Origin: Devosia sp.
GTDB lineage: Bacteria > Pseudomonadota > Alphaproteobacteria > Rhizobiales > Devosiaceae
DNA: 64,000 nt
Assembly (NCBI RefSeq): GCF_017744655.1
Contig: NZ_JAGIAW010000007.1
Span: forward strand, 186,001-250,000
Direction: 5' to 3'
Each line of letters starts with the position of its first letter. Within the stretch, counting starts at the first letter, position 1. The notes beneath the pieces were generated by a model, which was given only the letters and a program-made list of their open reading frames with translations, did not search any database and was not told where the DNA came from. Positions 1 to 8,403 of the stretch are shown here, piece by piece. The position numbers were made by a program, and so were the translations under genes.

Positions 1-271
1 GATCGCGGAGGAAAACGTTGAAGCGCGTAAAGGCAGGATGCCGTGCCGGCCGCACATAGTCCTTGAGCGACACCACGCTCGGCAGACGCATTTCGAAGCT
101 GGGTGAATGGATCACCGTGTCGTAGTGCGAAACGATGTTCACCCTCTCGAGGAACACCGCCTTGATCGCGTCCTGCCACGACCACAACGATAAGGGATAA
201 TAGCTGAGCGGCCGGAAATCGGCGTTCAGCACGAGAGCGGGACAGGCCTCAGGCGACACATGGATGGTCAC
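1..271 (-). CDS. HNH endonuclease family protein, N-terminal part (runs off the window)
   Basis: The first 90 codons are visible and the gene continues beyond base 1. The protein begins V-T-I-H-V-S-P-E and then carries the PALVLNADFRPLSYYPLSLW block followed by QDAIKAVFLERVNIV, the conserved start of a widespread alphaproteobacterial HNH endonuclease family. The HNH active site itself lies outside the window, so nuclease activity is inferred from the family. I chose the GTG at 271 because a GGGAG Shine-Dalgarno sits seven bases upstream and no ATG is available. A short CCCG/CGGG dyad lies just upstream, overlapping that ribosome-binding site. The next gene on the same strand ends at 361, upstream of it. 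Confidence 0.85.
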   Translation of the reverse strand, partial: MTIHVSPEACPALVLNADFRPLSYYPLSLWSWQDAIKAVFLERVNIVSHYDTVIHSPSFEMRLPSVVSLKDYVRPARHPAFTRFNVFLRD

Positions 272-360
272 GAGAGTCTCCCGAAGCGGGAATCTGTTAA
301 GTCCATAGCCCCTTTATAGTAAGCCCTTTGTGTCAGGGCTGTGAAGCGGGGATGAAGGAC

Positions 361-1014
361 TTATTTCGCTGCGACACGCCCGATAAAATCGGCGGCGAAA
401 CCCAGACCATCCGGGGCAATTCCGTGCCCCACGCCGCGGCTCACGTGATAGCTGACATCAAAGTCGGCCCCACTAAGCAAGGTATTGGCCTCGCTCGAAA
501 GATTGGGATCGACCACGTCGTCGAGATCGCCATGCACAAGGCAGATCGGCGGCTTTGCGAACGTCTCGCCGCCAAATCCTTCCGGCGGCAAAAAAGCACC
601 CGAAAATCCGATGACACCCATGAGCTTTTCGGGAAGCCCCGTGCCCACATGCAGCGCCATCATCGCGCCCTGGCTGAACCCTGCGAGGATCGTCCGCTCC
701 GGCGTGATTCCCGTCTGCGCCCAGAGATCGCGCAGGAAGCCTTCGAGCACCGGTCGAGCTTCGATCACGCCTGTCTGCCGGCTCGCCAGCCGATCACCGG
801 TCCAGTCTATGGGAAACCACTGAAACCCACCCATTTCTGTCCCAATTGGCGCATTGGGCGAAACGAACAGCGCGCCGGGAAGGAGGTGCCGCCAATGCGG
901 GGCGAGACCAATGAGATCATTGCCGTCGCTGCCATAGCCATGGAGCAGAACCACCGCAGCATCGGGCGCTTGGCCATTGGCTGGCGGCATCATCGGCCCC
1001 GAAAGCTTGGTCAC
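361..1014 (-). CDS. alpha/beta hydrolase, phospholipase/carboxylesterase family
   Basis: This 217-residue cytoplasmic hydrolase has the full layout of the carboxylesterase/acyl-protein thioesterase family. The oxyanion loop is LLHGYGSDG at about 23-31, the nucleophile is Ser114 in GFSQG, and the probable acid and base are Asp166 and His197 (GVGHG). The length matches the family and there is no signal peptide. Its start codon overlaps the stop of the upstream glycosylase gene by four bases (ATGA), so the two are probably translationally coupled in one transcript running right to left. The substrate cannot be deduced; small acyl or phospholipid esters are typical of the family. Confidence 0.9.
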   Translation of the reverse strand: MTKLSGPMMPPANGQAPDAAVVLLHGYGSDGNDLIGLAPHWRHLLPGALFVSPNAPIGTEMGGFQWFPIDWTGDRLASRQTGVIEARPVLEGFLRDLWAQTGITPERTILAGFSQGAMMALHVGTGLPEKLMGVIGFSGAFLPPEGFGGETFAKPPICLVHGDLDDVVDPNLSSEANTLLSGADFDVSYHVSRGVGHGIAPDGLGFAADFIGRVAAK

Positions 1015-1688
1015 AGCAAAATCCCTTCCTTGTCGCGCAGAATGGCAAAATAGCGCCAGAACAGCAGCGCCGCGGCCGATCGGTGCGGCGACCAGTTCTC
1101 GGCCATGCCGATCATCTCCTTGATCGTCGGACGCTCGTCAAGGCCAAGCCCATGATGCGCGGCTTTGAGCAAAGCGAGATCCCCCGCCGGGAAGATGTCG
1201 GGATGGGCGGCGCAAAAGAGCAGATAGACTTCGGCCGTCCACGGCCCGATTCCTTTCAGCGCCACCAGCGCCTTGATCGCCTCTTCGGCCGGTAGTGCAT
1301 CCACCTCGGCAAAGTTGAGCTCCCCCGCCCCAACCGCCTCGGCAATCGTCCGCACAGCCAGAAATTTTCCGCGCGAAAACCCGGAGCCGCGCACCGTCTC
1401 TTCATCGAGCAGTAGATAAGATTCTGGCTCCAGCGATCCCGGCAGTTTTTCAAATCGCCCCCAGATCGCCGCCGCGCTCCGTACCGAAAGCTGCTGCCCG
1501 CAGATCACCTTGGCCATGCCGGCAAATCCCTTGGGATTGACCCTTGGCAGCACCGCCCCAACGCGCTCCCGCATCGGCAGTAATTGCGGCACCAGAGCCA
1601 TCAAATGGTCGAGATGCACCGCCACCCCTTCAGCCGTATCGATCCGCGGTGACGCTCCGGGCGCAAAAGTGGTAGTCGTCAAAGTCAT
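1011..1688 (-). CDS. DNA-3-methyladenine glycosylase, AlkA type
   Basis: A 225-residue base-excision repair glycosylase of the HhH-GPD superfamily, expected to remove alkylated purines. The helix-hairpin-helix is visible as LVALKGIGPWTAEVYLL, and the catalytic Asp is Asp170 in FPAGDLAL, in the position of E. coli AlkA Asp238. The AlkA amino-terminal domain is absent, as in many short alphaproteobacterial versions. The reading frame stays open 75 codons further upstream, but that stretch lies antisense to gluQRS, so I start at the ATG at 1688. This start overlaps the divergent gluQRS ATG within the single word CATG, and neither has a good Shine-Dalgarno. The 3' end is coupled to the downstream hydrolase. 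Confidence 0.88.
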   Translation of the reverse strand: MTLTTTTFAPGASPRIDTAEGVAVHLDHLMALVPQLLPMRERVGAVLPRVNPKGFAGMAKVICGQQLSVRSAAAIWGRFEKLPGSLEPESYLLLDEETVRGSGFSRGKFLAVRTIAEAVGAGELNFAEVDALPAEEAIKALVALKGIGPWTAEVYLLFCAAHPDIFPAGDLALLKAAHHGLGLDERPTIKEMIGMAENWSPHRSAAALLFWRYFAILRDKEGILL

Positions 1689-2535
1689 GTCCAAAAAACC
1701 AATTCTTCGTTTCGCCCCTAGCCCCAATGGGCGCCTGCATCTCGGCCACGCGCTTTCCGCACTCGTGACCTGGCAGGCCGCCGAAATTTTCGGCGGCACG
1801 ACGCTTTTGCGCATCGAAGACATCGACATCACGCGCTGTAAACCCGAATTTACCGAAGACATTTTCGAGGACCTGAAATGGCTCGGCCTCTCCTGGCCCG
1901 AACCCGTCCTCATCCAGTCCGACCGCTTCGAGATTTATGCCGAAGCCGCCAACCGCCTTCGCCAGCGCGATCTCATCTATCCCTGCTTCTGCTCCCGCTC
2001 CGATATCGCGTCCAAAGCAGAAGACACCGACCCCGACGGCGCCCCCATCTATCCCGGCACCTGCAAGCACCTTTCCAATGCCGAGCGCATCGAGCGGCTA
2101 GAGCGCGGCGACCCCGTGCAATTCCGCCTCCATACCGATCGCGCCATTGAAGAAGCCGGCATGCTGACCTTTACCGTCATCGGCCCAACCCTCCGCGATC
2201 GCCCGCAAATCCGCTACGCCCGCCCCCTGCGCTGGGGCGATGTCGTGCTACAGCGCAAGGACATCGGCACCAGCTACCACCTCAGCGTCGTCGTCGACGA
2301 TGCCGCGCAAAATGTGACCTACATCACTAGGGGCCGCGACATGGAAGCGGCGACCGACATCCACGTCCTCCTCCAGATGCTCCTGGGTTTCTCAACGCCC
2401 ATCTACCACTTCCACCGCCTCCTCCTCGGCGACGACGGCCAGAAACTGGCCAAATCCAAAAACAGCAAAACCCTCGCCGATTTACGCAGCGAGGGTTGGA
2501 CTGCCGAGGATGTGCAAAGGGCAGTTGGCTTCTAG
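1687..2535 (+). CDS. gluQ: glutamyl-Q tRNA(Asp) synthetase
   Basis: A 282-residue paralogue of the glutamyl-tRNA synthetase catalytic core without an anticodon-binding domain. GluQRS enzymes attach glutamate to queuosine at the wobble position of tRNA(Asp). The class I signatures are HLGH at 18-21 and a KMSKS-like KLAKS at 253-257. A CFC...Y...C cluster in the middle third (CFCSRSD, then YPGTCKH) fits the zinc site typical of this family and separates it from full GltX. The start at 1687 gives the usual SKKPILRFAPSPNG opening; there is no clear Shine-Dalgarno. It is divergent from the alkA-type gene and convergent with the epimerase gene at 2731. Confidence 0.93.
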   Translation: MSKKPILRFAPSPNGRLHLGHALSALVTWQAAEIFGGTTLLRIEDIDITRCKPEFTEDIFEDLKWLGLSWPEPVLIQSDRFEIYAEAANRLRQRDLIYPCFCSRSDIASKAEDTDPDGAPIYPGTCKHLSNAERIERLERGDPVQFRLHTDRAIEEAGMLTFTVIGPTLRDRPQIRYARPLRWGDVVLQRKDIGTSYHLSVVVDDAAQNVTYITRGRDMEAATDIHVLLQMLLGFSTPIYHFHRLLLGDDGQKLAKSKNSKTLADLRSEGWTAEDVQRAVGF

Positions 2536-2543
2536 AGACCACC

Positions 2544-2705
2544 GGCCTTTCCCTCGCCCCTTGAGGGAGAGGGAAAGATTTTCTGCGTTCAGCAGAAAAT
2601 CAGGGTGAGGGGTATTCTCTCCTCCGCAGAGGAGCGAGTTGCAGACCCTGCAAGAATACCCCTCATCCGCCCTTCGGGCACCTTCTCCCACAAGGGGAGA
2701 AGGCC
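2544..2705. repeat. intergenic inverted-repeat element, family A copy 1
   Basis: Nested inverted repeats fill the gap between the convergent gluQRS and epimerase genes. The inner arms are GGTGAGGGGTATTCT and AGAATACCCCTCATCC; the outer parts are CCCCTTGAGGGAGAGGG and CCTTCTCCCACAAGGGG. The same building blocks recur at 56962-57168. Its position suggests a bidirectional terminator or RNA-stability element; that function is inferred. Confidence 0.85.
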
Positions 2706-2730
2706 AAAGAGCCAAAACCTCAGTGAACAC

Positions 2731-3681
2731 TCAAGCCGCGACCTTCCCCGCCCCCACCAGCTCCTCCACCGTCGCCGCCACCGCCTCCTCAAACGGCGTC
2801 CCAAAATCCGGCCCCAGCAGCGCATCGAGCCGCGGATCGACCAGCTCCATCTCATTCAGCCACAGATACCGCATGCGGTAGATGTCCCGCATGACCGGGT
2901 TGAACAGCCCCACCGCCCGGATCATCCACCACTGCAGCGGCGACACCGCAACCTTCCCCGGCAGCGCCGTCTGGATCGCCCCCATCATTTGCCCATGCGA
3001 CACCCAGTGTCCGGCAAAATGGAAATTTTCGAATTTTCCAAGCGTCTCCCGCTTCTCCGCCAGCACCGCAAAGGCGCGCGCAAGATCGGGCAAGTAAGCC
3101 CAGCTATGGCGCAGTTTCAGGTCGCCCATGTGGTAGAGTTTCCCCTTAGCGATATCCATCATCATCGCCGCCTCGAACCATTCCCCGCGATTGCCCGGCC
3201 CGAAGAAATCGCCGCCGCGCAAAATGATCGTCTGGAACTTCCCTGCCGCCGAAGCCTCGCGCAGCATGGTCTCGAGCCGGATACGGATTTCCCCGCGCGG
3301 CGCCTCGGCGCTCTGCCGCGTTGCCGGCGAAATCGTCCGGTCGTCGGCGCGATGATTGTAGATCGTCCCCGGAAACAGCAGCGTCTTGCCGCTACTTCCA
3401 AGCGCATCAATGACAACCTGCAACTGCTTTTCCGAGCGCCCATTGCCCCACTGGTCATAGCGCAGGTGCAGCGCATGGATGACTACATCCGCCTCCGCAA
3501 TCGCCGCCCGCACCACCTCGACGTCATCCGCATCGCCGGCCACGAACGTCGTGCCAGCAACCGGCTTGCGGTTCGTCCGCCCCAGCCCTGTCACGCTCCA
3601 GCCCGCATCGCGAAAGGCGATCATCGCCGCATTGCCAATATGGCCGTTGCTGCCCAGAACCGTCACTTCACCCTTGGTCAT
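2731..3681 (-). CDS. NAD-dependent epimerase/dehydratase family protein (atypical SDR)
   Basis: A 316-residue Rossmann protein opening with VTVLGSNGHIGNAAMIAF, an NAD(P)-binding glycine-rich loop at about 8-15. The core of an extended short-chain dehydrogenase follows (VVIHALHLRYDQ, then GTIYNH in the active-site region). The canonical YxxxK is not obvious, so a reduced or changed catalytic role is possible. The ATG at 3681 is preceded by a strong AAGGAG. It is divergently transcribed from the LysR gene at 3770 across an 88-bp AT-rich gap, which makes it the likely target of that regulator. The substrate is unknown. Confidence 0.8.
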   Translation of the reverse strand: MTKGEVTVLGSNGHIGNAAMIAFRDAGWSVTGLGRTNRKPVAGTTFVAGDADDVEVVRAAIAEADVVIHALHLRYDQWGNGRSEKQLQVVIDALGSSGKTLLFPGTIYNHRADDRTISPATRQSAEAPRGEIRIRLETMLREASAAGKFQTIILRGGDFFGPGNRGEWFEAAMMMDIAKGKLYHMGDLKLRHSWAYLPDLARAFAVLAEKRETLGKFENFHFAGHWVSHGQMMGAIQTALPGKVAVSPLQWWMIRAVGLFNPVMRDIYRMRYLWLNEMELVDPRLDALLGPDFGTPFEEAVAATVEELVGAGKVAA

Positions 3682-3769
3682 TCTACATCTCCTTGACTTG
3701 CTGGAGACGAGATTGCCCGCTACAGATTTTTATAGCGATTGGCCAAATTTCGAGATTTGATATTCAATC

Positions 3770-4660
3770 ATGAATAGAGAGCCTGACTGGTCCCTCTGGC
3801 GCAGTTTTGCCGGTGTCATCGAGCATGGCTCGCTTTCCGCCGCCGCCCGCGCCCTCAATTCAAGCCAGCCGACCATCGGCCGCCATATCGAACTCCTGGA
3901 ATCCCAACTCGGCCTACAGCTCTTCGAGCGCAGCCTTTCGGGCCTCAAGCCCAACAGCACGGCCCTTAAACTCTATGGCCCCATAGCACAGGCGCAAACC
4001 GCTCTGGCCGAGGCCAATATGATGGCCGAGGGTGCCCAGGACGATACCGGCGGCACGGTTCGGATCACGGCCAGCGCCATGATCTCAAACTACGTGCTGC
4101 CGGAAATCCTCGTCCCCATCCGCGCCCTCCATCCGCGCATCGCCCTTGAAATTGTCCCCTCGGATTCAGCCGAAAACATCCTCATGCGCGAGGCCGATAT
4201 CGCCATCCGCATGTTCCGCCCCACCCAACTCGAACTGGTGACAAAACACCTCGGCGACATCCCTCTCGTCCCGGTTGCTCATGAGCGCTACCTCGCCCGC
4301 CGCGGCCGCCCCACGACCCTCGCCGAACTCTGGCAGCACGACATGCTCGGCTTCGACCGCTCCAGCGCCATCGTCACCCACGCCCGAAAACTCGGCTATT
4401 CGCTCAATCGCGAAAATTTTGTTATTCGCTCCGACGACCAGCCCCATCTCTGGGAATTGCTGCGTGCCGGGCTCGGCATCGGCTTTGCCCAGGCCAATCT
4501 CGTGCGCCGCACGTCCGGCCTTGTCGCCCTGCCCATCGATATCGCCATCCCGCCTTTGCCGGTCTGGCTGACGACGCACAGGGAATTGTACACCTCCCAC
4601 CGCATCCGCGCCGTTTATGATGCCTTGGCGGCGGGCCTTCTCGCCTATATTGAGAGCTGA
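3770..4660 (+). CDS. LysR family transcriptional regulator
   Basis: A 296-residue LysR-type regulator. The winged helix-turn-helix occupies about residues 8-65 (the FAGVIEHGSLSAAARALNSS recognition region), and the rest is a periplasmic-binding-like effector domain beginning near GTVRITAS. The effector is unknown. No Shine-Dalgarno precedes the ATG. Instead the bases just before it form the small dyad TTGATATTCAA (3757-3767), a possible autoregulatory site. The divergent epimerase gene is the most probable target. It may be read through into the small membrane protein gene at 4682, which starts 21 bases after its stop. Confidence 0.9.
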   Translation: MNREPDWSLWRSFAGVIEHGSLSAAARALNSSQPTIGRHIELLESQLGLQLFERSLSGLKPNSTALKLYGPIAQAQTALAEANMMAEGAQDDTGGTVRITASAMISNYVLPEILVPIRALHPRIALEIVPSDSAENILMREADIAIRMFRPTQLELVTKHLGDIPLVPVAHERYLARRGRPTTLAELWQHDMLGFDRSSAIVTHARKLGYSLNRENFVIRSDDQPHLWELLRAGLGIGFAQANLVRRTSGLVALPIDIAIPPLPVWLTTHRELYTSHRIRAVYDALAAGLLAYIES

Positions 4661-4681
4661 ACCGGCAAGGAGGCCAAACCC

Positions 4682-4882
4682 ATGCAGACTCTTCTCAATA
4701 TCGGCATCGCGCTGGCCCTGCTGTTCGTCATCGTGGTTCTGGGCATGGGCCTCTGGAATATGACCAAGGGTGGCTCGGCCAATACCAGCCAGCGCCTCAT
4801 GCGCCTGCGCGTCATGGGCCAGGCCGTTGCCATCCTCTTGCTGATCGGCGCCCTCTTCTTCTTCGGCGGCGGCCGCGGCTAA
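4682..4882 (+). CDS. HIG1-domain small inner-membrane protein
   Basis: This 66-residue protein consists of two transmembrane helices (about 5-27 and 46-63) joined by a short cytoplasmic loop containing LWNMTKGGSANTSQRLMRLR. That loop and layout match the bacterial HIG1 (hypoxia-induced gene 1) or twin-transmembrane family. Relatives in mitochondria help assemble cytochrome oxidase; the bacterial role is poorly known. A GGCAAGGAGG ribosome-binding site precedes the ATG. The protein ends in a glycine-rich FFGGGRG tail. Confidence 0.85.
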   Translation: MQTLLNIGIALALLFVIVVLGMGLWNMTKGGSANTSQRLMRLRVMGQAVAILLLIGALFFFGGGRG

Positions 4883-4942
4883 CTTGCCGGTTCCTGAGAA
4901 CTCCGCAGACCTCCCTTCTGGCCGCGCGCGGGTGTGGGGGGA

Positions 4943-5057
4943 TTCACGTCAGGGCGAGGCGAAAACGGTGGTTTTCGAGAACCGGAGCGGAGCGTACATC
5001 AGTACGTGAGCACCGGAAGCGCAGAAAATGGCCGTTTGCAGCCCGACATCACGTGAA
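4943..5057. repeat. 115-bp structured element with terminal inverted repeats
   Basis: The element is bounded by TTCACGT (4943-4949) and its inverse ACGTGAA (5051-5057). Inside are further dyads: GAAAAC-GGTG-GTTTTC (4961-4976) and CGTAC-ATCA-GTACG near 4993-5006. It looks like a short mobile or structured-RNA element rather than coding DNA. Similar blocks strike me as recurrent in Hyphomicrobiales genomes, but only one copy is in this window. It ends 26 bases before the rhomboid start. Confidence 0.6.
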
Positions 5058-5083
5058 TACCCGCGCACCCGAGGAGAAAAGCC

Positions 5084-5767
5084 CTGTTCCTGCCCCTGCA
5101 TGACGTCAATCCGCATCGCCATGTCAGATTTCCCTACGTCACTTATGGGCTGATCGCGCTCAATATTTTGGTCTTCATCGTCCAAGCGACGTTGCCACCC
5201 GCGGCCTTCGATGAAGCGACGATCTATTTCGGCATGATTCCCATCGTCGTGCGCGATATCTATCCCGCGCCCCTCCCCTGGCTGCCGGACTGGGCAACTT
5301 TGGTCACCTATGCCTTTCTCCATGCCGATTGGCTGCATCTGCTCTCGAACATGCTGTTCCTCTGGGTGTTTGGCGACAATATCGAAGACGCCATGGGGCA
5401 TCTGCGCTTCCTTGTCTTCTACCTTGCCTGCGCCGTGCTCGCCGCCGTCGCCCACCTTCTCTTCAACCTCGATGGCAATGGCCCGCTGATCGGCGCTTCG
5501 GGCGCCGTGGCCGGCGTCATGGGCGCCTATATTCTCCTCTTCCCCCATGCCCGTGTCTTTGTCCTCGCGCGCATCGTCATCCCCATTCCCCTGCCGGTCC
5601 CGGCTTTCTGGATGCTGGGCTTCTGGGTCGCCACGCAGCTCTTCTATGTGGTCATAGGATCGCAGGAATCCGTCGCCTGGTGGGCCCATATCGGCGGCTT
5701 CGTTGCTGGCGTCGGGCTTGCCGCGGTCATGCGCCGCCGCGATGTCATGCTCTTCGGCGGCCGGTAG
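5084..5767 (+). CDS. rhomboid family intramembrane serine protease
   Basis: A 227-residue rhomboid protease of the inner membrane with six predicted transmembrane segments. The catalytic serine is Ser139 in GASGA, the base is His202 in AHIGGF, and Asn89 in the HLLSNMLF segment belongs to the oxyanion region. The natural opening is FLPLHDVNPHRHVRFPYVT. The frame has a TGA at 5054 and no ATG, GTG or TTG until residue 29, inside the first membrane helix. The codon at 5084 is CTG, placed seven bases after GAGGAG. I therefore propose a CTG start. The substrate is unknown. Confidence 0.9.
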   Translation: MFLPLHDVNPHRHVRFPYVTYGLIALNILVFIVQATLPPAAFDEATIYFGMIPIVVRDIYPAPLPWLPDWATLVTYAFLHADWLHLLSNMLFLWVFGDNIEDAMGHLRFLVFYLACAVLAAVAHLLFNLDGNGPLIGASGAVAGVMGAYILLFPHARVFVLARIVIPIPLPVPAFWMLGFWVATQLFYVVIGSQESVAWWAHIGGFVAGVGLAAVMRRRDVMLFGGR

Positions 5768-5832
5768 AAGGTTTCTTTACCGTGCCTTGCTAAGCTCCCG
5801 GCGTCTTTAGTATCGCGTAGGGAAATCAGCCC

Positions 5833-6015
5833 ATGGACACCGATCTCGCCTCCAGCCTCATGGTGGCTCGCACCGCACAGACCCAGCAGTCCGTGCAGAT
5901 CGCGGTGTTCAAGAAGGCCCACGACATGCAGACCCAGCTTCTCGACATGCTGCTGCAGCCTGCCCAGGCAACACTTCCCCCGGGCCAGGGCACGCAGGTC
6001 GACAAGACCGCCTGA
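5833..6015 (+). CDS. YjfB-like putative motility protein
   Basis: A 60-residue protein (MDTDLASSLMVARTAQTQQ, then an amphipathic segment ending LLDMLLQP) resembling the small YjfB or putative-motility family, whose members are often found near flagellar genes. There are no cysteines and no signal peptide or membrane helix. No flagellar genes are visible here, so a role in motility is only suggested by family resemblance. It is followed after 10 bases by another small gene on the same strand, and the two probably share a transcript. Confidence 0.65.
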   Translation: MDTDLASSLMVARTAQTQQSVQIAVFKKAHDMQTQLLDMLLQPAQATLPPGQGTQVDKTA

Positions 6016-6025
6016 GATTTTCCCG

Positions 6026-6229
6026 ATGAGCAATGCCCTGGGCACTAGCACATCGGTCATGATCAACCGCATCGCTACCCGCGAAGGCGCTTCGGCCAAC
6101 ACGCTCCTGGCGCAAGTCGCAAAAATGCGCGGCGAAATGGCCCTCACGCAAAACAAGGCAGAGCCCGAAGCCCTGCCCGCCATTGTGCGCAATCCCGTAA
6201 ACGGGGCTGAAGTGGATATGCTGGTCTAG
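6026..6229 (+). CDS. small hypothetical protein
   Basis: A 67-residue, mostly polar protein that I do not recognise. It is rich in alanine and predicted helical in the middle (about 15-42) with a short hydrophobic end (VDMLV). It starts 10 bases after the YjfB-like gene, which suggests co-transcription. Its stop codon TAG (6227-6229) lies in the palindrome CTAG, which at the same time encodes the stop of the convergent tlpA gene, so the two genes end in the same four bases. Codon use matches the neighbours, which supports it being real. Confidence 0.6.
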   Translation: MSNALGTSTSVMINRIATREGASANTLLAQVAKMRGEMALTQNKAEPEALPAIVRNPVNGAEVDMLV

Positions 6230-6885
6230 CCGCGCAGACCGATCAGCGCCTCGACCACCGCCTTGCCATCCTTACTATGCCACTCCGCCGGCCCCTGCAG
6301 CACGGCCAATTCGCACCCTTCCGGATCGAGCAGCAGAGTTGCTGGCAGGCCCACAGCCACCGCCTCGCGCTTCAGCCGATCAAAGGCGGCAAAAGTGTTG
6401 TCGGCATAAAGCGGCAGATTCTTGAACTGTCCCTCGGCCAGGAATTCCTCGGCCTTCGCCAAGCCTCCCTCGCCAATATCGAGATTGATCGGCACCACCT
6501 GGAACTTGTCCGAATTGTATTCCGTGGCAATCGCATCGAGCGCCGGCATTTCTTCGCGGCACGGCACGCACCAGCTCGCCCAGAAATTCACCAGCAGCGC
6601 CTTGCCCGCAAAATCGCCCAGCGTCATCTCCGTGCCATCGGCCGCCTTGAAGGCCAAATCGGCATAGCCGCGCCCCTCGCCCGTGCCATTGACCGCCGCC
6701 AGTTCGCCCACCGCGGCCGCGTCGACGATCTGCGCCTGCGCCGCCTGAACCGGGCAAGAGTTGGCCGAGGCGGCATTGCCGAGATAAACCCACGAAGCTA
6801 TAGCTACGCCCGCAACGGCCACCCCCAGCACGGCAAGAGCCCTATAGTTCCGGCCTTCTGGCTTGGGTTGGCTGGTGTCCGACAT
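6226..6885 (-). CDS. tlpA: TlpA-family thiol:disulfide oxidoreductase, membrane-anchored
   Basis: A 219-residue thioredoxin-fold protein facing the periplasm. A single membrane anchor spans about 14-36, and the redox centre is WCVPC, with the two cysteines at 106 and 109. A further cysteine at 44 (NSCPV) and one near the C-terminus (EGCEL) could form an additional disulfide as in Bradyrhizobium TlpA. The role in that protein is reduction of cytochrome oxidase CuA-site components. An AGGAG precedes the start. It is divergent from argH by only 23 bp, the standard alphaproteobacterial arrangement. Confidence 0.9.
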   Translation of the reverse strand: MSDTSQPKPEGRNYRALAVLGVAVAGVAIASWVYLGNAASANSCPVQAAQAQIVDAAAVGELAAVNGTGEGRGYADLAFKAADGTEMTLGDFAGKALLVNFWASWCVPCREEMPALDAIATEYNSDKFQVVPINLDIGEGGLAKAEEFLAEGQFKNLPLYADNTFAAFDRLKREAVAVGLPATLLLDPEGCELAVLQGPAEWHSKDGKAVVEALIGLRG

Positions 6886-6908
6886 GGGCTACTCCTGAAA
6901 GGCAGACG

Positions 6909-8357
6909 ATGAGCAACAAGATGTGGGGTGGACGGTTCGCATCCGGCCCCGACGCCATCATGGAAGAAATCAACGCTTCGATCGGTTTCGACCAGCGCCT
7001 GTTCCGCCAGGATATTGCCGGATCAAAAGCCCATGCCACAATGCTCGCCGCAACAGGCATTCTGACGCAGTCCGATCGCGACGCTATCCTTTTGGGTCTA
7101 GACGAGGTGCTGGCGGAAATCGAGAACGGCTCGTTCAAATTCTCGCGGGCACTAGAAGACATCCATATGAATGTCGAATCGCGCCTCCGCGAAAAGATCG
7201 GCGATGCCGCCGGGCGCCTCCACACGGCCCGTTCGCGCAACGACCAGGTCGCGACCGATTTCAAGCTCTATGTCCGCGACACCATCGACCACCTGGTCGC
7301 CCAGATCCACACACTGCAACTGGCTTTGGTCAAGCGCGCCGAGGAAGAGGCCGAAACCATCCTGCCCGGTTTCACGCACCTGCAAAACGCCCAGCCGGTC
7401 ACCTTCGGGCATCATCTGCTCGCCTATGTCGAAATGCTCGGCCGCGATGCCGGCCGCCTGACTGATGCCCGTCGCCGCCTCAACGAAAATCCGCTCGGCT
7501 CTGCCGCTCTCGCCGGCACGCCCTACCCCATCGACCGCGACATGACGGCCAATGCCTTGGGCTTTGACCGCCCCACCGCCAATTCGCTCGACGCCGTCGC
7601 CGACCGCGATTTCATTCTCGAAACGCTTGCCGCCGCCGCGATCTGCGCCATGCACCTTTCCCGATTCGCGGAAGAGATGGTCATCTGGTCCTCGGCTCAG
7701 TTCGGCTTCATCAAGCTTTCGGACAAGTTCACCACCGGCTCGTCCATCATGCCGCAGAAGCGCAATCCGGATGCGGCTGAACTGGTGCGCGCCAAGATCG
7801 GCCGCATCATGGGTTCGCTCAATTCCCTGCTGGTCGTCATGAAGGGCCTGCCGCTCGCCTATTCCAAGGACATGCAGGAAGACAAGGAAGTCGCCTTCGA
7901 CGCCCTCGACGCGCTCTCCCTGTCGCTGGCCGCCATGACCGGCATGGTCTCGGACATGCAGCCCGTGCGCGAAAAGATGCACGCCTCGGCCTCGGCCGGT
8001 TTCTCGACCGCCACCGACGTCGCTGACTGGCTGGTGCGCGAACTCAACATCCCCTTCCGTGATGCCCACCACATCACCGGCCAGGTCGTCGCCCTCGCCG
8101 AATCCAAGAACTGCGGCCTCGAAGGTCTCACCATCGAGGATTTCAAGGCCGTCGACGCCCGCATCGATAGCCGCATCCATAAGGTGCTGACGGTCGAAGC
8201 CTCCGTCGCGGCGCGAAAATCCTATGGCGGCACCGCCCCGATCAACGTTCTGGCCCAGGCCGCCCGCTGGAAATCGGCCCTCACCGGCGAAGACCACCAG
8301 CCCCGCGCCCTCACCAAGAAGAAGCATGGCGGCCATGGCGATGGCGGGGTTGAGTAG
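6909..8357 (+). CDS. argH: argininosuccinate lyase
   Basis: The last enzyme of arginine biosynthesis, splitting argininosuccinate into arginine and fumarate. The fumarase/lyase signature [12 protein letters not shown] lies at 277-288, and [12 protein letters not shown] in the first quarter is typical of ArgH. At 482 residues it is about 20 longer than usual because of a polar C-terminal tail ([11 protein letters not shown]) after the conserved end. The enzyme works as a cytoplasmic tetramer. It shares a 23-bp divergent promoter gap with tlpA. The downstream cyclotransferase and lysA lie on the same strand, but repeat elements separate each of them. Confidence 0.97.
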   Translation: MSNKMWGGRFASGPDAIMEEINASIGFDQRLFRQDIAGSKAHATMLAATGILTQSDRDAILLGLDEVLAEIENGSFKFSRALEDIHMNVESRLREKIGDAAGRLHTARSRNDQVATDFKLYVRDTIDHLVAQIHTLQLALVKRAEEEAETILPGFTHLQNAQPVTFGHHLLAYVEMLGRDAGRLTDARRRLNENPLGSAALAGTPYPIDRDMTANALGFDRPTANSLDAVADRDFILETLAAAAICAMHLSRFAEEMVIWSSAQFGFIKLSDKFTTGSSIMPQKRNPDAAELVRAKIGRIMGSLNSLLVVMKGLPLAYSKDMQEDKEVAFDALDALSLSLAAMTGMVSDMQPVREKMHASASAGFSTATDVADWLVRELNIPFRDAHHITGQVVALAESKNCGLEGLTIEDFKAVDARIDSRIHKVLTVEASVAARKSYGGTAPINVLAQAARWKSALTGEDHQPRALTKKKHGGHGDGGVE

Positions 8358-8403
8358 GCGAGTGCACTCGGGCAATCTGAACGCCGAATCCTGAGCGTTC
8401 ACC

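Noticed and set aside
2544..2705. Repeat elements as a CRISPR array
   Set aside because: Nested inverted arms occur once per site, with no regular spacers and no cas genes.
2605..3696. 363-aa plus-strand frame over the epimerase gene
   Set aside because: His/Arg/Pro-rich shadow; the epimerase on the minus strand has a strong ribosome-binding site and a Rossmann fold.
4943..5057. Insertion sequence
   Set aside because: Has inverted ends but no transposase frame and is only 115 bp; kept as a structured or non-autonomous element.
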